Positions 25,662 through 34,415 of a stretch of 64,000 nucleotides of DNA are shown piece after piece. The stretch is taken from contig JBGTSF010000010.1 of the NCBI GenBank assembly GCA_041940425.1, positions 30,487 through 94,486 on the forward strand, written 5' to 3'. Positions within the stretch are counted from its first letter, which is position 1. Each line of letters opens with the position of its first letter. Position numbers and translations under genes: made by a program. The notes under the pieces were generated by a model. It saw nothing but the letters and a program-made list of their open reading frames with translations, had not been told where the DNA came from and did not search any database. The stretch is from DATHTS01 sp041940425. Its GTDB lineage: Bacteria; Acidobacteriota; Blastocatellia; Pyrinomonadales; Pyrinomonadaceae.

Positions 25662-26981
25662 ATGAAAGCTGAAACTATATCGGGCAACGGAAACAGTTAT
25701 AACTATTCCGTCTTTCCTCAACAAACAAACGTCAGAAACAAAACACGCATCAGCGTGCCTTTTATGCGTCCGGCTTTAAGCGAGCAGGAGATAAGAGAAG
25801 TCGTTGACACGCTTCGTTCGGGCTGGCTGACGACCGGACCGAAAGTAAAAAAATTCGAGCGCGAATTTGCCGGAGCCGTCAATGCGCGGCATTCGGTCGC
25901 GGTCAATTCCTGCACCGCCGCTCTGCATCTGGCAGTTGTCGCGCTCGGGTTGAAGCCCGGTCAGGCAGTTCTCGTTCCGACAATGACTTTTGCGGCAACC
26001 GCCGAAATTATTCATTACTGCGATGCCGTTCCGATTCTGGTTGACTGCGATCCGGTAACCGGAAATATGAATCTGCGCGACGCGCGGCGAAAAATCGAAT
26101 TGTTGAGAAGCGGAAAATTATCGCCGATCGCCGAGCGAGATACGGAAGTTGCCGGAATCATTCCGGTTCACGTCGGCGGTTATATGCTCGATACTGACGA
26201 ACTGCGGAAATTTGCCGATGAGTTCGGTCTATGGATCGTCGAAGACGCGGCGCACGCTTTTCCTTCCGCGTGGCGCAAAAACTCGAAAAGCAAATGGCGG
26301 TTTTGCGGCGATAAAACCGCCGATATTACCTGCTATTCGTTTTACGCCAATAAAACGATCACGACCGGCGAAGGCGGGATGGCGGTAACGGAAGACGGCG
26401 AGCTGGCGGATGAAATTCGCTTGATGTCGCTGCACGGTCTTTCGCGCGACGCCTGGAAACGCTATTCCAACGGCGGAAGCTGGGATTACCGGATCGTCTC
26501 GCCCGGATACAAATACAACCTGACCGACATCGCCGCCGCCATCGGAATTCACCAGCTCGAACGCGCCGAAACGATGCGCCGTCAGCGCGAACTGATCGCC
26601 CGCATTTACCTGCGCGAATTTGCGGGAATGCCGGAAATCGGACTTCCGCCGGACGACGAAAACCGGATAAATTCGTGGCATCTGTTCCCGCTCCGTCTGC
26701 GGCTCGAACGGCTTTCGATAGACCGCAATGATTTTATCGAAGAATTAAAACGCTGCGGCATCGGTTATTCGGTTCACTGGCGACCTCTGCATCGGCACCC
26801 GTATTACGCGGAACAAATCGGTTGGAAAAAGCAACTGTTTCCGGCGGCGACGCGGCTCTGGTCGCAGATCGTCAGCCTGCCGATCTTTCCTTCGATGACG
26901 GCGCGGGAAATCAATTGCGTAACCAAAACGGTAAAGGAAATTTGCAAAACATACGCGAAAAGAAAAATCGCAGTAGCTTAG
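25662..26981 (+). CDS. DegT/DnrJ/EryC1/StrS-family sugar aminotransferase
   Basis: The 439-residue PLP enzyme shows the family landmarks in order: VPFMRPALSEQEIREV near the start, NSCTAALHLAVVALG (cofactor phosphate site), the VEDAAHAFPS motif with the PLP-contacting Asp, and SFYANKTITTGEGGM with the Schiff-base Lys at K231. It transfers an amino group from glutamate to a keto sugar nucleotide. The divergently encoded 4,6-dehydratase would supply a 4-keto substrate, so a UDP-4-amino-4,6-dideoxy sugar is the likely product (inference). The stop directly abuts the next ATG. Confidence 0.88.
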   Translation: MKAETISGNGNSYNYSVFPQQTNVRNKTRISVPFMRPALSEQEIREVVDTLRSGWLTTGPKVKKFEREFAGAVNARHSVAVNSCTAALHLAVVALGLKPGQAVLVPTMTFAATAEIIHYCDAVPILVDCDPVTGNMNLRDARRKIELLRSGKLSPIAERDTEVAGIIPVHVGGYMLDTDELRKFADEFGLWIVEDAAHAFPSAWRKNSKSKWRFCGDKTADITCYSFYANKTITTGEGGMAVTEDGELADEIRLMSLHGLSRDAWKRYSNGGSWDYRIVSPGYKYNLTDIAAAIGIHQLERAETMRRQRELIARIYLREFAGMPEIGLPPDDENRINSWHLFPLRLRLERLSIDRNDFIEELKRCGIGYSVHWRPLHRHPYYAEQIGWKKQLFPAATRLWSQIVSLPIFPSMTAREINCVTKTVKEICKTYAKRKIAVA

Positions 26982-27641
26982 ATGATTAATGTTCTGACAG
27001 CAGAAAACTCCCGGCGCACAGCCGAATTTTTTTTGGCGGCAGCCGCTTTGATCGCGCTTTTTCCTTTTTTTCTTTTTTGCGCCTTTCTCGTGCGGAAAAG
27101 CTCGCCCGGCGCGGTTTTTTTCCGGCAACAGCGCGTCGGCTTCAAAGGCAAGCGTTTTACGCTTTATAAATTCCGCACGATGTATGAAAAAAAAGACGGT
27201 CTGGCGATCACTGCGGCAACCGATAAACGCATCACGCCGGTCGGATTTTTTCTGCGAAAATATAAACTCGACGAACTGCCGCAGCTTTACAATGTTTTGC
27301 GCGGCGAGATGTCGCTGGTCGGTCCGCGACCGGAAGTGCCGGAATATGTTGATCTGAACAATCCGGCGTGGAAAAAAATTTTAAGCGCGCGTCCGGGCAT
27401 TACCGATCCGGTAACGCTGCAGTTGAGAAACGAGGAAAAAGTTTTAGCTCAGGCTGAAGACAAAGAGGCGTTTTATCGCACGAAAATTCAACCGTTCAAA
27501 TTGGACGGATATCTGAAGTATCTGGAGGAAAAAAGTTTGCTGACCGATCTAAAAGTTATCGGTCAAACCGCCAAAGCAGTATTATTTCCGAAAACCGCAC
27601 CGCCGAAAATAGAAGATATCCGGTTATCCTTTTTGGAATAA
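26982..27641 (+). CDS. Monotopic phosphoglycosyl transferase (PglC/WcaJ C-terminal type)
   Basis: This is a 219-residue small sugar transferase with one N-terminal membrane segment (about residues 14-37). The catalytic core includes RVGFKGKRFTLYKFRTM, KLDELPQLYNVLRGEMSLVG and PRPEVPEY. The Asp-Glu dyad is D97/E98. It transfers a phospho-sugar from a UDP sugar to undecaprenyl phosphate, starting a repeat unit on the inner membrane. It abuts the aminotransferase gene with no gap, so the primed sugar may be the amino sugar made next door. No large WcaJ-type N-terminal domain is present. Confidence 0.9.
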   Translation: MINVLTAENSRRTAEFFLAAAALIALFPFFLFCAFLVRKSSPGAVFFRQQRVGFKGKRFTLYKFRTMYEKKDGLAITAATDKRITPVGFFLRKYKLDELPQLYNVLRGEMSLVGPRPEVPEYVDLNNPAWKKILSARPGITDPVTLQLRNEEKVLAQAEDKEAFYRTKIQPFKLDGYLKYLEEKSLLTDLKVIGQTAKAVLFPKTAPPKIEDIRLSFLE

Positions 27642-27652
27642 CTGCATGATAA

Positions 27653-28666
27653 ATGAAGAACGTTCTGATTACAGGCGGAGCCGGTTTTATCGGTTCTCAT
27701 TTAGTTGACCGACTGCTCGCAGAAAACGCGTGGAAAGTCGCGGTTCTCGACGATTTTAATAATTCTTACTCGCCCGTTCTCAAATATCACAACATTGCCA
27801 GGCATACCGACAATCCGAATTTTTCGCTGTTCGGCGGCGACATCATTTCCGAAAAGGTTTTAAGAGGCATCTTTTCCGACCGTAAGTATGATTTCATCGT
27901 TCATTTGGCTGACAAATCGGGTGTCAATCCTTCGATCGAAAATCCGCATTCGTTCGAGCAAACCAATATTCACGGGACTCTCAACCTTCTGGAAGCCGCG
28001 CGAAAATATAAAGTAAAAAGTTTTATTTTCGGCTCGACCGCCGCCGTTTACGGGAACAAACCGGCTCTGCCTTTGAAAGAGCAAATGCAGACGGATAAAC
28101 CCGTTTCGCCCTACGCGGCAACCAAAGCCGTCGGCGAGATGTTTTGTCATACTTATTCGCACCTTTACGACGTGCGCTGTGTTTGCCTGCGATTCTTTTC
28201 CGTTTACGGAGCGCGCCAGCGTCCCGGCACGGCGATCTATGAATTCACACGGTCAATCGAATCGGGCAATCCGGTAACGATCTACGGCGACGGCACGGCG
28301 CAGAGAGATTACGTTCATATTTCGGATGTTGTCGCGGGTATCCGTGAGGCACTCGATTATAAAAACAGCGGTTTTGAAATAATCAATCTCGGTGCGGGAA
28401 AATCTTTTAAATGCTATGAAATCGTCCGATTGCTGGAAAAGGCTCTGGAACGCAGAGCAATAATCGAAAGAGTTTCCCATCAAGCCGGAGAAGTAACCGA
28501 TACTCTAGCCGATATAAAAAAAGCCGGAGAATTCCTGGATTTTCATCCGAAAATTCCAATCGAAGCGGGAATTAAAAATTTTGTCGAGTGGTATAAAAAA
28601 GAAAGATTAGAAGGAGAAAACGATTTTCCCGTCGAAGAATCCGTGGAAATTTTTAAAAAGAAATGA
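27653..28666 (+). CDS. NAD-dependent sugar epimerase (UDP-glucuronate/glucose 4-epimerase-like)
   Basis: The 337-residue extended SDR protein has GGAGFIGSH (about residues 8-16) for NAD binding. S128/T129 in GSTAAVYG and the Y154-x3-K158 pair in SPYAATK are the catalytic residues. LRFFSVYGARQRPGTAIYEF resembles UDP-uronate and UDP-glucose 4-epimerases. It interconverts hexose epimers for the polysaccharide pathway. The stop overlaps the following pgpA start by 4 bases. Confidence 0.85.
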   Translation: MKNVLITGGAGFIGSHLVDRLLAENAWKVAVLDDFNNSYSPVLKYHNIARHTDNPNFSLFGGDIISEKVLRGIFSDRKYDFIVHLADKSGVNPSIENPHSFEQTNIHGTLNLLEAARKYKVKSFIFGSTAAVYGNKPALPLKEQMQTDKPVSPYAATKAVGEMFCHTYSHLYDVRCVCLRFFSVYGARQRPGTAIYEFTRSIESGNPVTIYGDGTAQRDYVHISDVVAGIREALDYKNSGFEIINLGAGKSFKCYEIVRLLEKALERRAIIERVSHQAGEVTDTLADIKKAGEFLDFHPKIPIEAGIKNFVEWYKKERLEGENDFPVEESVEIFKKK

Positions 28667-29271
28667 CGCCGGAAACGCTCAAAAAGTTTATTGACTTAAA
28701 TTTTTTCGGTAGGATACGAGCCAAACCGAAAAAAATCGCCAAGCCGGAATCTTTCGCCGAACGCGCCGCACTAATAACGGCGACCTGCGGCGGAATCGGC
28801 TATTTGCCGCTTGTTCCGGCGACGTGGGGTTCGGCGGCGGGAATCGGAATTTATCTTTTGGCGCAAGCGGCGGGCGAAAGACTTTCGGGCTCCGGCGGTT
28901 CATCCGTTTTGTTTTTCGCTTCCGCGCTCGATTCGATAACGCTCATTCTGCTGATCGTTTTATTTTTGACCGGAATCTGGGCATCGAGCAGAGTCATAAA
29001 ATTAACGGGCGAAAAAGACCCGAGCATCGTCGTCATTGACGAGGTCGTCGGTCAGCTCGTAACTTTTCTTTTTGTTCCGGCTCGGCTCGGCTGGTGGACG
29101 ATAGTTCTGGGATTTCTGGCTTTTCGATTTTTCGATATATATAAAGTTTATCCGACCGGTGAATTTGAAAAATTGCCGTCGGGTTTGGGCGCGATGGCGG
29201 ACGACGCGATGGCGGGCGTTTACGCAGCGGCTTTGATGTCCGTGGTCTGCACCGTCTATTTGGCAGTTTGA
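28663..29271 (+). CDS. pgpA: Phosphatidylglycerophosphatase A
   Basis: The 202-residue membrane protein has the PgpA signature blocks: CGGIGYLPLVPATWGSAAG, DPSIVVIDEVVGQL, FRFFDIYKVYP and LPSGLGAMADDAMAGVYAA. It dephosphorylates phosphatidylglycerol phosphate to phosphatidylglycerol in the inner membrane. A hydrophilic N-terminal ~35 residues precede the conserved core. It is coupled by an ATGA overlap to the sugar epimerase, an unusual partner. It may simply be housekeeping in this operon, or it may act on a lipid-linked phosphate of the pathway (speculative). Confidence 0.9.
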   Translation: MTPETLKKFIDLNFFGRIRAKPKKIAKPESFAERAALITATCGGIGYLPLVPATWGSAAGIGIYLLAQAAGERLSGSGGSSVLFFASALDSITLILLIVLFLTGIWASSRVIKLTGEKDPSIVVIDEVVGQLVTFLFVPARLGWWTIVLGFLAFRFFDIYKVYPTGEFEKLPSGLGAMADDAMAGVYAAALMSVVCTVYLAV

Positions 29272-29350
29272 AAATCGTTTGCCGGTATTTTGCATTCGAA
29301 AACCGAAGCCTGTTCACGATTGAGTTTTAATTTCGATACGCCGTTAATCC

Positions 29351-31201
29351 TTAAGGCTCGGATCGTTCGTAAAGTATCGCTTCTCCGCGCCGCGTTTCGA
29401 CCTTTGAAACAGGGCGAAATCCGCTAAGCGCATTGACCGTTTCGGCTTTCGGCGGCAAACCGTCAAAACTTATCAGCCAGACACGGCGCGTTTCCCGATT
29501 TTCCACAGCCGCTTTGAAATCTTTCGCCGTTAGCTCGACTTTTTTCAGGTTGAGATGATAAAAGAGCGGCGTAGTCAACCAGTTTCGACGGTGAACAAAA
29601 ATCGTATCGCCGGTTGAAGACGCGCCGTTTATTTCACTCGCCAGCTTTTTATAGTCAATGACATCGAACGGGTATTGGTCATAATATCGAACGCTCGCGG
29701 CGTGCAAAAAAACTGTAAAAACGATCACAGGAAGAAAAACGACCGGTCGGCGGAGAATATTTACGATGCCGGCGGCAATCAAAATCAACAGATACGGCGT
29801 AAATATCAGAAACAGACGGCTCGCCAGCAGACTGTTGAACAATGAAACGAAAATTACCAAACCCGGCGAAGCAAAACTGAGCAGGACGAGCAGAAAACGG
29901 CTGTCCGAAAAAAGAGCGTTATCAGACAGAAGACGATAGTTTCTTTTATAAAAGCTCCAAACGCGAACCGCGATTTCCGGCAGGAAATACGCCGCCGCGG
30001 GAACGAGACAAGTTAGAAGAAGAAATCCGCGGTCGTGTCTCGCAACAAGCGAAAATCCGATAATCGTAACTATCGAAAAAAGGGCTGTCCAGCGCGTATC
30101 GAATGAAAAATACGGTTTGGGATCAAAGCCGAATTGTTTGTTTTTCTCCCGGCGGCGCAGAAAGGCAAACCCGGCGCAGACCAACGAAAATGCCGCGATC
30201 AAGGCAAGCGTTATGGCTGAAATTTGACGTTCGGAAAGCGAAAAGGCATCGCGCTCGAACAAAAAACCGAACGCTAAAAATTCGCCGACAAATGTTGCCG
30301 AAATCGGTTCGAGCGGCGAACTTCGTCCGGTATAAGCGGCGTGCGTCCACATCGGCGCGCCGAGCATCACGACGAGCGATTGCAGCCGGAAGACAAAACC
30401 GGGAAGCGATTTATCAAGTTCGCCGCGCTGTCTTCCGAGCGTGAAAATCATTTGTCCGGCGAGCAAAACCCAGAATAAAATCTCCGTGTAAACGCCGAGA
30501 CACGCCGCCGCGACATAGCCTGCGCCCCAGCCGATCTGCTTTACCCGTTCGCTCCCACGAAATATCCTTATTAAAAAATATGTCGAGAGCAGACCGAGAA
30601 AACAGGTCATCGCATACATCCGCGCGTTTTGACTCCAGTAAATCTGATGCCCGTTAAAAGCGACGAGCGCGGCACTCAAAATTCCTACTTTTCGGGAGAA
30701 TAATTCCCTGCCGAGCAGAAAGGCGAAGATTATCGAAAAAATGCCGAACAGAACCGACGGCAGGCGAAGTGATTCAATGTTCGTGCCGAAAATTTTTGTC
30801 CAGACGAACATCAAAAAATAATAAGCGGGCGGGTGCGGCTCACCGTGAAAGTGAAACCAGATGAGCGGCACGACCGCCGTGCGCGGCGGCGGTTCGGAAA
30901 TGTCAGCCGGAAGTTCGATGCCCGGCACATACGCTTCGGGATGACTGAGCGATTTTTCGCCGAGATCGTCAAACCGGAGAAACGCCCCGGCAAAAATTAT
31001 TAGCGCGAAGACGATCCATAATACGGGCGAGCCGTTAAATCCGAAATCCGGTCTTTTCGCCGATTCAGCGAAGTTATCCGTCCCGTTTTCGTTTTTCCGA
31101 AGACGCGCCGCGCGCAGTTCGCGGAAAAGAAGATGAGAAACGGTAAGAGTCATGGCAGCCGCGCCGGTAAGTAAAAGTATGAGTCCGATCAATTGAGCCA
31201 T
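29351..31201 (-). CDS. GT-C membrane glycosyltransferase (GT39/PMT-like)
   Basis: This 616-residue protein has about 12 hydrophobic segments and the GT39 layout: a first periplasmic loop, RLPSVLFGIFSIIFAFLLG, and NGHQIYWSQNARMYAM. GT39-type enzymes transfer a sugar from a polyprenyl-phosphate donor to lipid, polysaccharide or protein in the periplasm. The first loop reads SLSHPEAYV, so the usual Asp-Glu pair is Pro-Glu here. That makes catalysis uncertain or shifts the base elsewhere. It is the last gene of the long - strand block. Confidence 0.75.
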   Translation of the reverse strand: MAQLIGLILLLTGAAAMTLTVSHLLFRELRAARLRKNENGTDNFAESAKRPDFGFNGSPVLWIVFALIIFAGAFLRFDDLGEKSLSHPEAYVPGIELPADISEPPPRTAVVPLIWFHFHGEPHPPAYYFLMFVWTKIFGTNIESLRLPSVLFGIFSIIFAFLLGRELFSRKVGILSAALVAFNGHQIYWSQNARMYAMTCFLGLLSTYFLIRIFRGSERVKQIGWGAGYVAAACLGVYTEILFWVLLAGQMIFTLGRQRGELDKSLPGFVFRLQSLVVMLGAPMWTHAAYTGRSSPLEPISATFVGEFLAFGFLFERDAFSLSERQISAITLALIAAFSLVCAGFAFLRRREKNKQFGFDPKPYFSFDTRWTALFSIVTIIGFSLVARHDRGFLLLTCLVPAAAYFLPEIAVRVWSFYKRNYRLLSDNALFSDSRFLLVLLSFASPGLVIFVSLFNSLLASRLFLIFTPYLLILIAAGIVNILRRPVVFLPVIVFTVFLHAASVRYYDQYPFDVIDYKKLASEINGASSTGDTIFVHRRNWLTTPLFYHLNLKKVELTAKDFKAAVENRETRRVWLISFDGLPPKAETVNALSGFRPVSKVETRRGEAILYERSEP

Positions 31202-31274
31202 TTTTCAAAGTTTTTGTCGGAGAGTTTTTTTGAGGTCTTTTTTATTTCCACAGATATCCGGCGAACTTACCGAA

Positions 31275-32213
31275 TCATAAGTAATAGATCACGACCGCGT
31301 TGTAAACCGCCCAGCCCGCCAAGGTCAAAAGCAGCGGTTTGTCTTGAATCAGCGTCCGGCTCGGATTACCGCCGTTGGTCGGTTTTTTGATCAGTGCGAG
31401 ATAACGCAGCATTCCGTAAATGACGAAAACCGTCCCGTAGATCAATGCGCCCGTCCCGAATCTGGCGACGGTTTCCGGCGCGACCGTGTAGAGCGCGTAA
31501 CAGACGATCGCCGCGCCGACGAGAATATTATTTATTTGATCGAGATAGCCGACCGAGTATTGATTTAAAACTTCGCGGTGTTCGCCGGCTTCGTCGTCGA
31601 GCAGTAAAATTTCCTGCCGCCGTTTGGTAAAAGCTAGAAATAATGCCAGCAGAAACGCGCAGACGATCAGCCAGTGCGTCGGCATCACGCCGACGGCGAA
31701 CGCGCCGCCGACGATCCGCAGAACAAATCCGGTGGCGATGGTCATTCCGTCAAGCAGGATCACTTTTTTGAGCGCGAGGCAATATGCGAGCGTGAGAATA
31801 AAATAAAGCGCGGCGATCAGGAAGGCGTTCAGATTGATCGAAAAAGCAATCCAGTTTCCCGTGATGACCAGCGCGATGCTGACCAGAACCGCGATCCAGA
31901 CGGGCAATGCGCCGGAACTTATGGGACGAAAACGCTTTTTCGGATGTGCGCGGTCTTCTTCCGCGTCAACGATGTCGTTGATGATGTAAAGCCCGCTTGC
32001 CAGACAGCAAAACGCGGCAAACGCCGACAGCGAATTTCCGATCGCCGCCGCGTCGGTCAGTTTTCTCCCGAAAAGCAGCGGCGCAAAGATGAACAAATTT
32101 TTCAACCATTGATGCGGGCGCATCGTCGTGATGATCGAATATAAAATATTCCTATCTTTAACCGCCGCGTCCGCCCGATTCTTTGCAAGCGTTATCGGCA
32201 TTTGTTGTGACAT
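31275..32213 (-). CDS. UbiA-family polyprenyl-phosphate phosphoribosyltransferase-like protein
   Basis: The 312-residue membrane protein has about 8 helices. MRPHQWLKNLFIFAPL is followed by the first Asp-rich motif NDIVDAEEDRAHP (N79 to P91), then KKRFRP and the second motif LLDGMTIATGFVLRIVGG. This subgroup resembles decaprenyl-phosphate phosphoribosyltransferase, which forms polyprenyl-phosphoryl ribose from PRPP. Such lipid sugars feed GT-C enzymes, several of which lie nearby. No DprE1/DprE2-like epimerase pair was recognised, so the donor may be used as ribose. The ubiquinone or heme prenyltransferase alternatives fit less well. Confidence 0.8.
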   Translation of the reverse strand: MSQQMPITLAKNRADAAVKDRNILYSIITTMRPHQWLKNLFIFAPLLFGRKLTDAAAIGNSLSAFAAFCCLASGLYIINDIVDAEEDRAHPKKRFRPISSGALPVWIAVLVSIALVITGNWIAFSINLNAFLIAALYFILTLAYCLALKKVILLDGMTIATGFVLRIVGGAFAVGVMPTHWLIVCAFLLALFLAFTKRRQEILLLDDEAGEHREVLNQYSVGYLDQINNILVGAAIVCYALYTVAPETVARFGTGALIYGTVFVIYGMLRYLALIKKPTNGGNPSRTLIQDKPLLLTLAGWAVYNAVVIYYL

Positions 32214-32281
32214 ATCTATTTCTCCGTCAGTGAAAATTTACAGATGATTTTTTGTTTTGCTTTGCGTCCCAGGCTTACGAA

Positions 32282-33325
32282 TCAAAAGAAAACCTTTGCG
32301 TAACGCAACGCTCCCTGACTCCACGGAACGGTGTGAGAAGTTCCCGATTTATTCTTAAACCGCGAGAGATTCCGGCTATACCACTCGTAATTTCTGATCA
32401 GCGCGTCGCGGTTTGAGTGTTTAGGCTGAAAACCCAGAATCTTTTCCGCTTTTTCAATCGAAACAAACGATTCTGTGGCGACGGTTTCGTAGATCCATTC
32501 GTAAAGCGGCGACAGACCGAGCTTTTCCAATAACTGCAAAACCAGAATGAACGGACGCGCCGGAAGACTTCGGATCCGCTTGCCGTGTCCCGCATAATCG
32601 AGAACCGACTGGAAATCGTTTTTCAGAGTCGTAAATTGCTTCGCCCCGATATTGAACGTATCGTCGGCTTTTTCTTTATCAATCGTCGCCGCCAGAAATA
32701 TCGCCTGACACAAATCCTCGACATCCAGCAGTTGATAACTGTTCTTTCCGCTGCCGAGCAGAGGAAAATTTTTCCCCTCGTAAGCCCATTCGTAAAGCAA
32801 TGCGAAAACGCCGAGCCTTTCGGGACCGACAAAGCTTTTCGGTCTTAAAATCGAAACGCACATTCCTTTTTTTCTGTATTCCCGGCATGCTTCTTCAGCC
32901 AGAATCTTCGCTTTGCCGTATGCCCCGACACCTTGCATTTTGTCATCTTCGAGCAATGGATGATGATCGGGAATTCCGTAAACCGCCGTCGAAGAAATAT
33001 GAATCATTCTTTCGACTTTATTTTGAAAAGCCGTTTCCAGAATATTTTTCGTGCCTTCGACCTCGGTTGAAAAAATATCTTCTTCTTTATCCAGAGGAAG
33101 CGCGGCGGCTGTGTGAACAACGATGTCAATATCTTTCATCGCCTCATTCACAAAATCTTTGTCGCGTATATCACCCGTCAGAATTTCGACCCGACCGGCA
33201 ACATCTCGGAAAGGAAAATCAGCTATATCGAGAGAGGTGACAGACCAATTTTTTTCCAGCAGATACCTGATTAAATTAATTCCTAAAAAACCGGCACCGC
33301 CGGTTATCAAACATTTTTTACTCAT
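32282..33325 (-). CDS. NAD(P)-dependent epimerase/dehydratase (extended SDR)
   Basis: This 347-residue SDR protein has GGAGFLGINL (about residues 9-18), HISSTAVYGIP, and the Y136-x3-K140 catalytic pair. TAAALPLDKEEDIF and the C-terminal half resemble 3-beta-HSD-like sugar or sterol epimerases. A GGAGG lies 7 bases before the ATG. It is placed next to the UbiA-type gene and may modify a sugar nucleotide or a lipid-linked sugar. The substrate is unknown. Confidence 0.8.
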   Translation of the reverse strand: MSKKCLITGGAGFLGINLIRYLLEKNWSVTSLDIADFPFRDVAGRVEILTGDIRDKDFVNEAMKDIDIVVHTAAALPLDKEEDIFSTEVEGTKNILETAFQNKVERMIHISSTAVYGIPDHHPLLEDDKMQGVGAYGKAKILAEEACREYRKKGMCVSILRPKSFVGPERLGVFALLYEWAYEGKNFPLLGSGKNSYQLLDVEDLCQAIFLAATIDKEKADDTFNIGAKQFTTLKNDFQSVLDYAGHGKRIRSLPARPFILVLQLLEKLGLSPLYEWIYETVATESFVSIEKAEKILGFQPKHSNRDALIRNYEWYSRNLSRFKNKSGTSHTVPWSQGALRYAKVFF

Positions 33326-33349
33326 CGTAATTCCTCCAAAATTGTTTAT

Positions 33350-34354
33350 TTAAAAAACATCTCGTGAGGTTTCAAATTCGTCGCCGGAATCGTCTGCCGG
33401 ACGCGCGAACAACCCGATCAAGGTTGCGGGAATGAGGATGATCGAAAGGTCTAAAAACAGACGAGTTTCCTCTACTTTGCCAAACAAAAAATTAGCCGCA
33501 ATCAGCGGCGGCATAACCAACACGATCGCCCGGCGAAAAAAAACCGGGAGACGTTTGTAATAAATAAGCGGTATCAGCCACATCAGCGAAAACAGGCAGA
33601 TCATCCAGCCGATTTCGTATAAATTGATGATCGCCGGTCTGCTCGGAAATGAGGGTTTCAATCCGAATACCGCGCGAAGAAGCACCTGCACTGACAACCA
33701 AACGGCGAACAATCCCGCCGTATGTTTGAGCGTTTTTATTTTAAAGCCGAAATATGCCAAATGCAGAGGAACTATCAAACCGAATGTTTCCCGCGTCAGA
33801 CTTCCCAGAATAGTCAGCGGGTAAAGCCGTCCCTTATATTCGCCGCGCCTGAATAGATACGCCGCACCGGTTAATAACAGAATGTTTAACGCCGAATCCG
33901 GCTGGTAAAAATAAGAATTGTATGTATAAACATGCAAACCGGCTAGAATAAGCGTTCCGGCAAACGCCATCTCCGTCGTCAGCCATGTCCTGAGATACAG
34001 ATGAAAAAAAATGAATAACAGAAACGTGGCGAACAACCGCTGAAGGACGTAGAAAATTTCCCGCGCTCCGGCTTTTGATTTTGGCGATGTTAAGCCGAAT
34101 GTCTTTTCTATAATTATGCCGCCGGCTTCGGCGATCAACGGAGAAATAATTCGGTATTGATAAGGGGATTTGAAATCTCCCTGAATCACGCCCTGATGAA
34201 ACTCGCTCCTTTGATCCCAAAACCGCCTGTTTATCGTTTGAGTATGAAAAAAAGTAAATGTAACCGCGAGGGAAAAATAAATAATTGCGGCTTTTTTTAA
34301 AGTAGTATTTCTTAAAAAATCCATTTTGAAAGTCGAATTGTCAAACGAGTTCAC
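33350..34354 (-). CDS. Multi-pass membrane protein of unknown function
   Basis: The 334-residue protein has about 8-9 predicted membrane segments and a loop SPYQYRIISPLIAEAGG near residue 65. That YQYR...P pattern recurs in uncharacterised GT-C-like membrane proteins. A second short motif TRETFGLIVPLHLAYFG follows near the middle. No DE/DD motif of GT39 is obvious in the first loop. It lies between an epimerase and a GT39-like gene, so a glycosyltransferase or flippase role is possible but unproven. Confidence 0.6.
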   Translation of the reverse strand: MNSFDNSTFKMDFLRNTTLKKAAIIYFSLAVTFTFFHTQTINRRFWDQRSEFHQGVIQGDFKSPYQYRIISPLIAEAGGIIIEKTFGLTSPKSKAGAREIFYVLQRLFATFLLFIFFHLYLRTWLTTEMAFAGTLILAGLHVYTYNSYFYQPDSALNILLLTGAAYLFRRGEYKGRLYPLTILGSLTRETFGLIVPLHLAYFGFKIKTLKHTAGLFAVWLSVQVLLRAVFGLKPSFPSRPAIINLYEIGWMICLFSLMWLIPLIYYKRLPVFFRRAIVLVMPPLIAANFLFGKVEETRLFLDLSIILIPATLIGLFARPADDSGDEFETSRDVF

Positions 34355-34415
34355 TTTCTTTTTTCCCTCAAATTAATTTACGCTTCGAACTAATCATTTT
34401 TATAAAGAAAAACGA

